From Ramlibacter sp. (GTDB lineage Bacteria; Pseudomonadota; Gammaproteobacteria; Burkholderiales; Burkholderiaceae_C), in the NCBI GenBank assembly GCA_029237735.1, contig JAQZBU010000060.1, positions 1 to 51,634 of the forward strand: DNA of 51,634 nt, read 5' to 3'. Both the position numbers and the translations under genes were made by a program. The notes under the pieces are model-generated. The model did not search any database. It was not told where the DNA came from and saw nothing but the letters and a program-made list of their open reading frames with translations. Shown here piece by piece: positions 17,213 through 26,649 of the stretch (its first letter is position 1; each line of letters begins with the position of its first letter).

Positions 17213-18504
17213 ACCTGCGCGGACTGGCGCTTAAGGCGAGCCGACTCCGGCTGGCTGAGCACCTGCTGCGCCAGCACGTTCTGAGCGCCCACGAACTGCC
17301 CCGCGCGGATCATCGAATCGAGCCAGACCTGCGCGAACAGGTCGCGCTGCGCGTGGCTGCCCCCGATTTCCAGGAGGCGCGGCAGGGCCTGGCCGAGTCC
17401 GTCGATGGCACGGGCGTAGTCGCCGCGCGCATGCGCAAGCAGCCCGCGGCTCGCGGGAACACACACGCGCTGCCAGGCCGCGCGCGAATGCTCCGGGGCT
17501 GTTGCGGCATGGGACTCGATGTTGCGCATCAGCGTGTCTGCCTCGGGCCGGCCGGCGCGAGCCAGTCCATAGAGATACTGCATGTCCAGGAATGGCATCA
17601 CGTGGTCCTGCAACCTTGATGCGAGGTAGGAGGCGACGTCCTGCCATCGCTCGCCGATGTCGACGCCCGCCAGCTCCAGCCGCGCCAGCAGCGAGACGGC
17701 ATTGACCTGGTCCTGCGAGTACTCCTTGGCCACGCCCCACACACGCCGGTCGTAGAGTTCGAGCACTTCCGCGTGGTCCTCCAACTCGAGCGCGAACAGT
17801 GCCTGGTGCCACCAGTTGTGCGTCACCATGAAGGAGTTAAGCCCTGTCCACGTGTCGCTCACGTCCTGCAGGAACGCGTGGCCTTCGCGAATGCGTCCCT
17901 GCGTGAGCATCACGTGCGCGAGCGCATGGTGGGACCAGGGCTCCCTGCGTGTCATCGTGATCGCCTTTGTCGCGGCTGCTTCCGCCTCCGCAAGCAGGTG
18001 GCACTGCTCCCACGCGAAGGCGAGCATGCCGTGAAGATAGGGCACGTCGCCGGCGGCTGGCAGCGCGGCCAGCGCGATGCGCAACATGCCGGGCGAATCG
18101 CCGCGGTTGAAGAGGTGGTAGTGGCCGAGCTTGAGTGACGCGAGATCGCGCGGAAACTCGTGCGCCTGCTCCTCGTGCAAGGCAATTGCCCGGGGAATGT
18201 CGCCTTGCACCCATGCGGCCACCGCGTACATGAAGCGGCGCTCGCGCGGGGTGCAGCGGCCTACTTCCGCGATCGCGCGATCCAGGAAGGGGCGCGCATT
18301 GGCCGGTGCATCGGCCGACTCCGCGAACATGTGGACCGCCGCCGCGCAGGCCTGCACGATGGGACTCGGATCATGCGTCGCCGCCACGAGAATGTTGACC
18401 GCGCGCGCCTCGCTGGCGATGAAGCCCTCCACGAAGTCGTTGAGCGCCGCGACGCTGGCATCGCCTTCCAGCGTCGCGACGTTTCCCAGACTGTCAGTCC
18501 ACAT
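17158..18504 (-). CDS. TTC38-like tetratricopeptide repeat protein
   Basis: A 448-residue protein without a signal peptide, matching the TTC38 family also found in animals. Shared features are the central SHHALAHVMLTQGRIREG helix pair, the HNWWHQALFALE motif, the LELYDRRVWG segment and a C-terminal run of helical TPR-like repeats (residues about 330-430). The function of the family is unknown. It is the last gene of the peptide-transport/amidase operon: its ATG overlaps the amidase 3' end by 11 bp. Its own 3' end overlaps the convergent phosphatase gene by 55 bp. A start at 18588 is possible but lies inside the amidase gene. Confidence 0.85.
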   Translation of the reverse strand: MWTDSLGNVATLEGDASVAALNDFVEGFIASEARAVNILVAATHDPSPIVQACAAAVHMFAESADAPANARPFLDRAIAEVGRCTPRERRFMYAVAAWVQGDIPRAIALHEEQAHEFPRDLASLKLGHYHLFNRGDSPGMLRIALAALPAAGDVPYLHGMLAFAWEQCHLLAEAEAAATKAITMTRREPWSHHALAHVMLTQGRIREGHAFLQDVSDTWTGLNSFMVTHNWWHQALFALELEDHAEVLELYDRRVWGVAKEYSQDQVNAVSLLARLELAGVDIGERWQDVASYLASRLQDHVMPFLDMQYLYGLARAGRPEADTLMRNIESHAATAPEHSRAAWQRVCVPASRGLLAHARGDYARAIDGLGQALPRLLEIGGSHAQRDLFAQVWLDSMIRAGQFVGAQNVLAQQVLSQPESARLKRQSAQVYAALGLDSVFAKSLRWS

Positions 18505-19930
18505 GGTGCAGCGCCTCGGAGGGCGGCTGCGGCCAGGGTCGTTGCGGATCGCGGATGATCTCGAATGCGCGCGCGACCTGCAGCACACCCAGGTCGTCGA
18601 AGCGCTGGCCCGCGATCTGCAGGCCGATCGGCAGGCCGTCGGCGGTGTAGCCGCAATTGATCGATGCCGCGGGTTGCTCGGACATGTTGAACGGCACCGT
18701 GAAGCCGATGTGTTCCAGCGGGCGCAGCGGATCGTTGGTGGGCGACGGCAGCGCCGCGGCGAACGCCGGCACCGGCGAGGTGGGCGAGATGACGTAGTCG
18801 AAGCCGCGGCAGGCGCTCACCGCGGCGACGCGGGTCGCGTGAAACTGGCTTGCGGCCTTGAACACCGCCTCTCCCGACATGCCCGCCGCGCTGTCGCCCC
18901 ACTGTTGGATGTAGGGCAGCACCATGGCCTTGCGTTCCGGAGACAGCGCCTTCATGTCCACGTACGAGCGCATGCGCCAGAAATGGTCCATGCCATCGAG
19001 CATGGTCTGCGTCATGAAAGGCTGCATGGGCGCCACCACGGCGCCGGCGCGCTCGAAGAGCCGGGCCGCATGCTCGACCGCGGCACGAACCTCGGGCTCC
19101 ACCGCCAGCCCACAGCCCGCTTCCAGCATCAGGCCGATGCGCAAGCCCTTGAGCTTTTCAACGCCGGCATCGAACTTGTTCCACGCGATGTCCTGGAACG
19201 GCAGGCTCATGCTGTCCCGCGCGTCGGGCCGCGAGAGCACCTGCATGAACCACGCCGAGTCCGCAACGCTGCGCGTCATCGGCCCGGCGGCGCGGCCGGT
19301 GTACGGCGGATCGATGGGGATGCGGCCCAGGCTGGGCTTGAGCGTGAAGATGCCGCACCAGCCTGCCGGAAGACGCAGCGACCCGCCGATATCGGTGCCG
19401 AGGTGCAGCGGTCCATAGCCCGCCGCGGCGGCCGCTCCGGCGCCGGCGCTGGAGCCGCCTGGCGTTCGACCGAGGTTCCACGGATTCCGAGCCAGCTTGT
19501 GGAAGCTCGACAGCCCGGACGAGAGCATGCCGTAGTCGGGCATCGTCGTCTTGGCGAGGAGGATGCCGCCGGCCTCCCGCACGCGGGCTGCAGGCGGGGC
19601 ATCGGCAAGCAGGGGTGCCAGCTCGGTGGCAGCCGTCCCCAGCGGCAACGGGTCGCCTTGTGTTGCGATGTTGTCCTTGAGGGTGAGCGGCACGCCGTCC
19701 AGCGGGCCGAGCTGCGCGCCGCGCATCCAGCGGGCCTCGCTGGCGCGGGCCTGCTGCAGCGCAAGCTCCGGCCGAAGGAGGTAGAGCGCATGGAGGTGGT
19801 GCTCCCAGCGCTCGATGTGGCCCAGCACCGACTGAGTTACTTCCACCGGCGATATCTCGCGCCGGCCGTAGGCCTCGATCAGCGTAGGCGCCGACAGCTC
19901 ATGCAATGCACACCGGTACTTCTCTGACAT
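18494..19930 (-). CDS. Amidase signature family enzyme
   Basis: A 478-residue cytoplasmic amidase with the Ser-cisSer-Lys triad visible: K85 in LTLKDN, cis-Ser S161 in PGGSSAG and nucleophile S184 in DIGGSLRLPAG. Such enzymes hydrolyse amides, including GatA-like and aliphatic or aromatic amide substrates. Context suggests it processes a compound imported by the peptide-type ABC transporter directly upstream in the same operon (12-bp gap to the binding-protein gene). The substrate is not predictable from sequence. Confidence 0.93.
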   Translation of the reverse strand: MSEKYRCALHELSAPTLIEAYGRREISPVEVTQSVLGHIERWEHHLHALYLLRPELALQQARASEARWMRGAQLGPLDGVPLTLKDNIATQGDPLPLGTAATELAPLLADAPPAARVREAGGILLAKTTMPDYGMLSSGLSSFHKLARNPWNLGRTPGGSSAGAGAAAAAGYGPLHLGTDIGGSLRLPAGWCGIFTLKPSLGRIPIDPPYTGRAAGPMTRSVADSAWFMQVLSRPDARDSMSLPFQDIAWNKFDAGVEKLKGLRIGLMLEAGCGLAVEPEVRAAVEHAARLFERAGAVVAPMQPFMTQTMLDGMDHFWRMRSYVDMKALSPERKAMVLPYIQQWGDSAAGMSGEAVFKAASQFHATRVAAVSACRGFDYVISPTSPVPAFAAALPSPTNDPLRPLEHIGFTVPFNMSEQPAASINCGYTADGLPIGLQIAGQRFDDLGVLQVARAFEIIRDPQRPWPQPPSEALHHVD

Positions 19931-19942
19931 GCAGTCAACCGA

Positions 19943-21338
19943 TCAGGCCCACGACAAGGCCGAGAGGTCGTTCACGAATACCGGCATGTCCTTCCAGAGG
20001 CCCTTGAGGTTCTTGTTGGCGACCGTCACCCATTGCGGCTGATACAGGAAGGCGTGCACGCTGTCCTCGGCGAGAAGGCGCTGGATTTCGCCGACGAGCT
20101 TCGCCCGGTCGGCCGCGCGCGGCGACGTCTTGTACTTGTTGTACAGGTCGTTGAACTTCGTCGACTGGTAGTTCCAGTAATAGTCCGGCTTTGCGAAGTT
20201 GCCCAGGTCGAACGGCTCCACGTGCGAGACGATGGTCAGGTCGTAGTTCTTGGCGCCATAGGTGCCCGAAAGCCACTGCGCCCACTCGACGTTTTGCAGC
20301 TTGGCGGTGATGCCAACCTTGGCCAGCTGCGAGGCGATCACCTCGCCGCCCTGGCGCGCGTAAGGAGGTGGCGGCAGTGTGAGAGTGAGCTCCAGCGGTG
20401 TGGTGACGCCGGCTTCCTTCAGCAGGGCCTTGGCCTTTTCCGGGTTGTAGGGGTTGACGGCCGTGGTGTCGACGTAGCCGAAGGCGCCCGGCACGTAATG
20501 GCTGCCGATCGGCGCGCCGTAACCGTCGCCGGCCCCCTGGATCACGCACCTGGAACTTCGGGTTGTCCTTGAACTGCGGCACGCTGCGAGGCGTCACTCG
20601 CGGGAAGGCGTCCACGTCGCCCGCGAGTAGCGCAGCCACCTGCGCGGCCGGGTCCGAAATGAAGCGGAAGGTCACCTTCTTGATCTTGGCCGCCCCGGGA
20701 TTGCGGTAGCCATCCCACTTGGACAAGGTCACGGACGAACCCTTGGCCCAGCTGTCCAGCTTGTAGGGGCCCGTGCCCACGGGCTTGGTCGCGTTGGTGT
20801 CCGCGCTTTTGGGTTCCACGATGATGGCCGTCGCCTGTCCCATGAGGAAGAGGAAGTCGGGGTCGAGCTCCTTGTTGATCACGACGACGGTGTAGTCGTC
20901 CACCGCCTGCACGGCTTCCATGCTGGCGAAGGTGCGCTTGTCCTTGTTGGTGCTCTTCTCCGCGCCCGCTCGCGTGAAGGAGAACTTGACGGCCTGCGCG
21001 TTGAACGGCTCGCCGTTCTGGAACTTCACGCCCTTGCGCAGCCTGAAGGTGTAGGTGCGCAAATCGGGCGAAACCTCCCAGCTCTCGGCAAGCAACGGAC
21101 TGACCGTGCCGTCGGAGTTGATCTTGGTCAGCGTTTCATAGATGTTGTACTGCGTGATCTCCGCGATCGCCGACGCGGCACCGGCCGTGGGGTCCAGGCC
21201 CGGCGGCTCGAGCGCCATCGCGAGCACGATGGAGTCCTTGCGGCCCTGGGCCAGCGCCCCTTGCGAGACGGCCAGGGGCACGCTGGCCCATGCGGCCACG
21301 GAGGCCGAGTGCGTGAGAACGGTGCGACGCTTCAACAT
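19943..21338 (-). pseudogene. ABC transporter substrate-binding protein (SBP_bac_5), internal deletion and frameshift
   Basis: Periplasmic peptide/solute-binding protein of the DppA/OppA type. The first 264 codons (21338-20547) are normal: a signal peptide ending near GALAQ, AMALEPPGLDPTAG, RTYTFRLRKGVKFQNGEPF, and LAGDVDAFPRVTPRSV up to KFQV. The remaining 200 codons (20545-19943, starting VIQGAGDGYG and ending SALSWA) lie in another frame. Compared with the family, about 37 residues between KFQV and VIQG are missing, roughly 110 bp; these normally include the LAINN and VRQAIxxAIDR segment. The merged product would be about 500 residues, normal for the family. Either a true inactivating deletion or an assembly error. 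Confidence 0.85.
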
Positions 21339-21404
21339 GATTTTCTTCTCCAGGCTTGAACCACAACGAAAGTTCGAAAGGCCCTGCAGGGGGCGCGTTT
21401 GCCA

Positions 21405-22265
21405 TCATCCCCGAGATTGGCCGGACGTGGCAAGAGGGGTTTGCTCGGCCCGCGCGGGCCGTGTTCGCCGCGCGGGTTCGGCCTGTGGGACCGCTTCCAG
21501 CAAGGCGCGCGTGTAGGGGTGTTCGGCCGCGGTGAACAGCCGCTCGGGCGGCCCTTGTTCCACGATCCGGCCCTGCCAGAGCACGGCCACGTCATCGCAC
21601 AGGTGGTGAACCACGGCCAGGTCGTGGCTGATCAGCATGTACGTGATGCCGAACTCGGCCTGCAGGTCCTGCATCAGGTTGAGCACCTGGGCCTGCACGG
21701 ATACGTCGAGCGCGCTGACAGGCTCGTCGGCGACGATCAGACGCGGCCGCGTAATGAGAGCGCGCGCGATCGCGATGCGCTGGCGTTGGCCGCCGGAGAA
21801 CTCGTGCGGGTACTTGCCCAGGTCGTTGGCGCGCAGGCCCACCGAGGCGAGCGTGTCGGCGGCGCGCTGATGGCGTTCCTCGCGGCTCGTGTCTCCCTGA
21901 GCGGCGAGCGGTTCGGTGATGATGCGCTCGACGGTCTGGCGCGGGTCCAGCGAGCCGTACGGGTCCTGGAAGACCATCTGGATGTCGCGGCGGGCCTGCC
22001 GCAATTCTTCAGCCGGCAGCGCGTGCAGATCACGGCCGAGCAGCCTGACGCTTCCGGCAGTCGGCTTGTCCAGCGCCATCACCAGACGCGCGAGCGTGGA
22101 CTTGCCGGAGCCCGATTCGCCGACGATGCCCATGCTCCGGCCAGCCTCGATCGTGAAACTCACGCCGTTGAGCGCATGCACCTTGGGCGGCGGCTCGAAC
22201 AGCTTCTCGCGCGGCATCGCGTACTCACGCACGAGGTTCTCGACTTGCAGCAACGGGGCCGTCAC
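21405..22265 (-). CDS. Oligopeptide/dipeptide ABC transporter ATPase, DppF/OppF type
   Basis: Second ATP-binding subunit of the transporter, 286 residues. It has Walker [12 protein letters not shown], the Q-loop in [16 protein letters not shown], the ABC signature [16 protein letters not shown], Walker [13 protein letters not shown] and the H-loop in LISHDLAVV. The GTG start at 22265 overlaps the DppD-type stop by 4 bp (GTGA), giving translational coupling; the frame is open further upstream but only as a shadow of the preceding gene. The C-terminus is rich in R/A/P and lacks the usual zinc-like cysteine segment. Confidence 0.92.
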   Translation of the reverse strand: MTAPLLQVENLVREYAMPREKLFEPPPKVHALNGVSFTIEAGRSMGIVGESGSGKSTLARLVMALDKPTAGSVRLLGRDLHALPAEELRQARRDIQMVFQDPYGSLDPRQTVERIITEPLAAQGDTSREERHQRAADTLASVGLRANDLGKYPHEFSGGQRQRIAIARALITRPRLIVADEPVSALDVSVQAQVLNLMQDLQAEFGITYMLISHDLAVVHHLCDDVAVLWQGRIVEQGPPERLFTAAEHPYTRALLEAVPQAEPARRTRPARAEQTPLATSGQSRG

Positions 22266-23281
22266 GGCTGTTCCTCCCTCTCCCGCTGGGAGAGGGCTGG
22301 GGCGAGGGCAGCCTTCTCCGCGGCCACGGCATCCAGCCGGATGCACCGCGCCTGATGTCCCGGTTCGAACTCGACCGGCGGCGGTGGTGTGACGTGGCAC
22401 TCCGGGATCGTGAACTTGCAGCGGCCTGCGAAGGGGCAGCCCGGCGGAAGATCCACCAGCTCCGGCACAGTGCCTGCGATCGTCGCCAGCCGCTGGCCCT
22501 TGCGCGACTTCAGCCCCGGCCGCGCCGCGAACAGGCCCAGCGTGTAGGGGTGCATCCGGTGCTCGAACACTGCATCGGTCGGCCCGCTCTCGACGACGCT
22601 GCCGCCGTACATCACCATCATGCGCGCAACGTTCTGCGCGATCACGCCGAGATCGTGCGAGATCAGCATCAGCGCCATGCCGCGCTCGGCGACGAGCTCG
22701 CTGATCAGGTCCAGGATCTGCCGCTGGATGGTGACGTCCAGGGCAGTGGTGGGCTCGTCGGCAATCAGCAGGTCGGGACCGCAGGCCAGGGCCATCGCGA
22801 TCGTGACGCGCTGGCGCTGGCCACCTGAGAACTGGTGCGGGTACGCGTCGATGCGGCGCGCGGCGTCCGGGATCCCCACACGGTCCAGCAACGCGATCGC
22901 TTCCTTGCGCGCGTCGTCGGTCGACAGACCGCGGTGCAGGCGCAGTGGCTCGGCCACCTGGCGGCCGATGCTGTGGACGGGATTGAGGGCCGTCATCGGT
23001 TCCTGGAAGATCATGCCGATGCGGTTGCCGCGGATGTCGCACATCTGCGCATCGCTCTTGGTCGTGAGCTCCTCGCCGTTGAAGCGGATGCTGCCCGTGA
23101 TCTCGGCGTTATCCGGCAGCAGGCCCATGAGCGCCATCACCGTGATCGACTTGCCGCAGCCTGATTCGCCGACCAGGCCCAGCGTGTCGCCGCGCTCGAG
23201 CGAGAAGCTCACGTCACGCACGGCATACGCGGGGCCGCGGTGCGTTTGCAGCTTCACGTGCAGGTTGTTGACTTCGAGCAT
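22262..23281 (-). CDS. Oligopeptide/dipeptide ABC transporter ATPase, DppD/OppD type
   Basis: First ATP-binding subunit, 339 residues. Walker A is GESGCGKS at residues 38-45, then MIFQEPMTALNPVHSIG, signature [16 protein letters not shown], Walker B LLIADEPTTALD and LISHDLGVIAQ. The OppD/DppD C-terminal cysteine-rich segment PPGCPFAGRCKFTIPEC is present, which in some homologues binds an iron-sulfur cluster. The last residues ([14 protein letters not shown]) are encoded by a dispersed palindromic repeat at 22274-22308. It abuts the permease gene upstream and overlaps the next gene by 4 bp. Confidence 0.94.
   Translation of the reverse strand: MLEVNNLHVKLQTHRGPAYAVRDVSFSLERGDTLGLVGESGCGKSITVMALMGLLPDNAEITGSIRFNGEELTTKSDAQMCDIRGNRIGMIFQEPMTALNPVHSIGRQVAEPLRLHRGLSTDDARKEAIALLDRVGIPDAARRIDAYPHQFSGGQRQRVTIAMALACGPDLLIADEPTTALDVTIQRQILDLISELVAERGMALMLISHDLGVIAQNVARMMVMYGGSVVESGPTDAVFEHRMHPYTLGLFAARPGLKSRKGQRLATIAGTVPELVDLPPGCPFAGRCKFTIPECHVTPPPPVEFEPGHQARCIRLDAVAAEKAALAPALSQREREEQP
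22274..22308. repeat. Dispersed palindromic repeat inside the 3' end of the DppD-type gene
   Basis: CCCTCTCCCGCTGGGAGAGGG is followed by CTGGGGCGAGGG, the pattern of a short dispersed repeat common in Proteobacteria that often carries CTCTCCC-N3-GGGAGAG. It lies in frame at the 3' end of the ATPase gene and supplies its last dozen or so codons. Copies elsewhere in the genome are expected but cannot be shown here. Confidence 0.65.
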
Positions 23282-24169
23282 CTAGCGCTTTCTGGCCAGG
23301 CGGGGATCGAACAGGTCGCGCAGGCCGTCGCCCAGCAGGTTCAGGCCCAGCACCGCCAGTGCGATCGCCACGCCGGGAAACACCGCGAGCAGCGGCGCCT
23401 GGAACAGAAGCGTCTGCGCTTCGCTCAGCATGCGGCCCCACGATGGCTGTGGCGGCTGCGTGCCCAGGCCGAGGTACGACAGCGCCGCCTCGGCAAGGAT
23501 GGCGATGGCGAAGCGGATGGTGGCTTGCACGATCAGCACCGACATGATATTGGGCAGCACATGCTCCATCGTGATGCTGAAAGCGCCCTTGCCGCAGGCG
23601 CGAGCAGCCAGCACGAACTCACGCGACCACACCGCGTTGGCCGATGCGCGCGTGATGCGCGCGAAAGTCGGAATGTTGTAGATCCCGATGGCAATGATGG
23701 CGTTGACCATGCCAGCGCCGAACACGGCCGTGAGCATGATCGCCGAGAGGATGGCGGGAAACGCGAAGCCGAAATCCGACAGCCGCATGATTGCTTCTTC
23801 GACCCAGCCGCGCCGCGCCGCCGCCAGTAGCCCGAAGGCCGTGCCGATGACCAGGCCGATGCCCACGGCGATGACACCCACGACGATGGAAGCGCGCGCG
23901 CCGACCAGCAGCAGCGACACGATGTCGCGGCCGTACGGGTCGGTGCCCAGCCAATGGCCACCGCCTGGTGGCAACAGCTTGGCCGCCATGTCGACTTCAT
24001 AGGGCGAGTGGGGCGTCCAGAACAGGGAGAGCAGGGCGGCCAGCGCGAGCAACAGGCTCAGCACAGCGCCGATCACGAAACTGCGATGACTGAACGCACG
24101 CTTCCAGAACCCCGGTGCGTGCAAGACGGGCGGCGCGGCGACCGGGACGGCGTCGATCCCGTTACTCAT
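23282..24169 (-). CDS. Peptide-type ABC transporter permease, DppC type
   Basis: A 295-residue inner-membrane subunit with an N-terminal helix, the LLPPGGGHWLGTDPYGRDIVSLLLVGARAS segment typical of OppC/DppC, about six membrane helices and the EAA-type cytoplasmic loop around FVLAARACGKGAFSITMEHVLPN. It overlaps the DppB-type gene by 4 bp and abuts the DppD-type gene, so the transporter subunits are probably made in stoichiometric coupling. Confidence 0.94.
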   Translation of the reverse strand: MSNGIDAVPVAAPPVLHAPGFWKRAFSHRSFVIGAVLSLLLALAALLSLFWTPHSPYEVDMAAKLLPPGGGHWLGTDPYGRDIVSLLLVGARASIVVGVIAVGIGLVIGTAFGLLAAARRGWVEEAIMRLSDFGFAFPAILSAIMLTAVFGAGMVNAIIAIGIYNIPTFARITRASANAVWSREFVLAARACGKGAFSITMEHVLPNIMSVLIVQATIRFAIAILAEAALSYLGLGTQPPQPSWGRMLSEAQTLLFQAPLLAVFPGVAIALAVLGLNLLGDGLRDLFDPRLARKR

Positions 24170-25116
24170 ATGTCAGACGCCTTCACACGCGGGTCGATGA
24201 CGGCGTACAGCATGTCGACGACGAAGTTCACCACCACGACCATCGTCGCAAGCAGCATGACGCAATTGCGCACCACGATCAGGTCTCGATTCGAGATCGA
24301 CTGGAAGATCAGGCGGCCCAGGCCGGGCAGATAGAAGACGTTTTCCACCACGATGGTGCCGGCGAGCAGTTCGGCGAACTGCAGGCCCATGACAGTGATT
24401 ACCGGGATCATCGCGTTGCGCAGGACATGGCCCCACATCGTGCCGCGCCGCGAAACGCCCTTGGCGCGGGCCGTCCGCACGAAATCCTCACGCAATACCT
24501 CCAGCACCGCCGAGCGCGTGATGCGTGCCAGGATCGCGGACTGCACGACGGCCAGCGAGATGGCCGGCAGCAGCAGCGCCTTGATGCCCTGCAGGATGCC
24601 CTCGTCCCAGCCAGGGAAGCCGCCCGCCGAGAACCACTTGAGGTGCACGGAGAACAGCAGGATCAGCAGGATCGCAAACCAGAAGTTGGGGATGGCGATG
24701 CCGATCTGCGACAGCCCCATGACGCCCACGTCGCCGAGCTTGTTGTGACGGGCCGCGGCGTAGATGCCGGCCACTAGCGCAAGAACGGTGGTGATGGTCA
24801 TCGCCATGAGTGCGAGCGGCACTGTCAAGGCGAGCCGCTCCAGCACGAGTTCGGCCACGGGCGTGCTGTAGGCATAGCTCACGCCCAGGTCACCGACGAG
24901 CATGCCGCTGACCCAGTTCCAGTAGCGCTCGATGGGCGGCCGGTCGATGCCGAGCTTGGCCGCGAGGGCCTGCACGGCTTCCGGCGCTGCGTCCGGCCCC
25001 ATCAGGATCTGGGCGGCGTTACCGGGGAGGATTTCCAGCACCAGGAACACGACCACCGAAGCGCCTACCAGCGTCGCAATCAGGGTGATCAGGCGCTTGA
25101 ACAGGAAAAGGCTCAT
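24166..25116 (-). CDS. Peptide-type ABC transporter permease, DppB type
   Basis: A 316-residue inner-membrane subunit and the first gene of the operon. It begins with the OppB/DppB helix (LFLFKRLITLIATLVGASVVVFLVL), has the ILPGNAAQILMGPDA and GDLGVSYAYSTPV segments and the EAA loop DFVRTARAKGVSRRGTMWGHVLRNAMIP. It is divergent from the ferredoxin gene with a 59-bp gap that must contain both promoters; no strong hexamers were seen. Confidence 0.94.
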   Translation of the reverse strand: MSLFLFKRLITLIATLVGASVVVFLVLEILPGNAAQILMGPDAAPEAVQALAAKLGIDRPPIERYWNWVSGMLVGDLGVSYAYSTPVAELVLERLALTVPLALMAMTITTVLALVAGIYAAARHNKLGDVGVMGLSQIGIAIPNFWFAILLILLFSVHLKWFSAGGFPGWDEGILQGIKALLLPAISLAVVQSAILARITRSAVLEVLREDFVRTARAKGVSRRGTMWGHVLRNAMIPVITVMGLQFAELLAGTIVVENVFYLPGLGRLIFQSISNRDLIVVRNCVMLLATMVVVVNFVVDMLYAVIDPRVKASDI

Positions 25117-25130
25117 GAAGCCGCCGATAA

Positions 25131-25478
<348 letters not shown>

Positions 25479-25487
25479 GTTTGCCGT

Positions 25488-25901
25488 TCAGGCGGCCCTC
25501 TTCGTCGCCTTCTTCTTTTTCTTCTTCTTGTCCACCTCGCCCGGCTTCTTCGGGGCGACGGCAGTGAACTGTTCCGGTTTTTTCAGCGTTGGCGCGGCCA
25601 CGGGCTTGAGGGACGTGTCCTGCGGTCTCGCCGGCGGCAGCAGCACCTGCGCCGGTTTGGCTTCGTCACTCAGGCGCGCCTTTTCCATCGCTTCTGCCGC
25701 CTTGGCATCGCGGCGCACGGCCTGGTCCGTCTGCGACTTCTGGCTGGCACTGCGCGAGTCATCGGCGGCCACCACCTTGCCGCCGGGGCAGGGCTGCTGG
25801 CTGTAGCTGTCGCCGCAACGGTAAATGGCCTGGGCGGCGGCAGGCGGCACCCACCCCGTCAACGCCGCGAAAAGCAGCGCTGCGGTCAAAATTCTTTTCA
25901 T
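25488..25901 (-). CDS. DUF4124-like secreted protein
   Basis: A 137-residue protein with a signal peptide (cleavage near AAAQA), then [19 protein letters not shown], which resembles the start of DUF4124 domains with two cysteines. The remainder is charged and low in complexity and ends in a run of seven lysines. Function unknown; periplasmic location inferred. Its ATG overlaps the pth stop by 4 bp, so it is probably translated with pth. Confidence 0.75.
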   Translation of the reverse strand: MKRILTAALLFAALTGWVPPAAAQAIYRCGDSYSQQPCPGGKVVAADDSRSASQKSQTDQAVRRDAKAAEAMEKARLSDEAKPAQVLLPPARPQDTSLKPVAAPTLKKPEQFTAVAPKKPGEVDKKKKKKKATKRAA

Positions 25902-26569
25902 GGCTTGTCTTCTCCCCTGGTGGGAGTGGATGTGGATGTGGGTGTGCTTGTGGGCAGGGAGCCCAGCCCTTCGGGGCGCGGTGGCTTCGGCCGCGGCGGC
26001 TTGCTGGTGTGCACCAGTAACGTGGCCTTATCCATCTCGCCACCCATCAGCGCCGGCACTGCCTTGAGCGTGCGCGCGATGCACTCCTCGATGGCCGTTC
26101 GCTGCTCGGGCGCGGGTTTCTTCAGGACCCAATTCACGACCTCGGACTTCACCCCCGGGTGGCCGATGCCCAGGCGCAGGCGCCAGTAGTCGTCCGTGCC
26201 CATCTGCGCATGGATGTCGCGCAGGCCATTGTGGCCCGCGTGGCTGCCGCCGAACTTGAGCTTGGCCTGGCCGGGCGTGATGTCCAGCTCGTCGTGGATC
26301 ACCAGGATTTCCTCCGGAGCGATCTTGAAGAAACGGGCGAGCGCCGCGACCGACTTGCCCGACAGGTTCATGAAGGTCTGCGGTTCCAGCAGCCAGATCG
26401 TCTGCCCGTGCAGCGAGGTGCGAGCCACCAGCCCGTGGTAGCCCTTGTCCATGGAAAGGGAAAGCTTGAGCTCACGCGCAAGCGCCTCCACCCACCAGAA
26501 GCCCACGTTGTGCCGGGTGGATTCGTACTCGGTGCCGGGATTGCCCAGGCCGACGAACAGTTTGATCAT
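25898..26569 (-). CDS. pth: Peptidyl-tRNA hydrolase with C-terminal tail
   Basis: Recycles peptidyl-tRNA released from stalled ribosomes, in the cytoplasm. The catalytic residues match E. coli numbering: N10 (LGNPGTEY), H20 (STRHNVGF) and D93 (VIHDELD), and FMNLSGKSV and [12 protein letters not shown] are present. At 223 residues it is about 25-30 longer than usual; the extra tail, rich in K/P/R and then in T/S/P, is encoded by a GTGGAT-like low-complexity stretch near 25920-25960. The core is intact, so activity is expected. Confidence 0.96.
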   Translation of the reverse strand: MIKLFVGLGNPGTEYESTRHNVGFWWVEALARELKLSLSMDKGYHGLVARTSLHGQTIWLLEPQTFMNLSGKSVAALARFFKIAPEEILVIHDELDITPGQAKLKFGGSHAGHNGLRDIHAQMGTDDYWRLRLGIGHPGVKSEVVNWVLKKPAPEQRTAIEECIARTLKAVPALMGGEMDKATLLVHTSKPPRPKPPRPEGLGSLPTSTPTSTSTPTRGEDKP

Positions 26570-26591
26570 GAGGGTGGATTATCGGTCCGGC

Positions 26592-26627
26592 GCCAAAAAA
26601 GAAACGGCCCACCGAAGTGGGCCGTTT
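26592..26627 (-). terminator. Intrinsic terminator of rplY
   Basis: AAACGGCCCAC-CGAA-GTGGGCCGTTT is a strong hairpin 22 bp past the rplY stop. Read on the minus strand it is followed by a T-rich run (CTTTTTTGG). It separates rplY from pth. Confidence 0.85.
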
Positions 26628-26649
26628 ACCGAAAGACGCTGTGAAGAAT

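Noticed and set aside
22266-23042. N-terminal half of a 545-codon minus-strand frame reaching the DppF-type ATPase
   Set aside because: The upstream part is the out-of-frame shadow of the DppD-type gene; the ATPase domain begins after GTG 22265.
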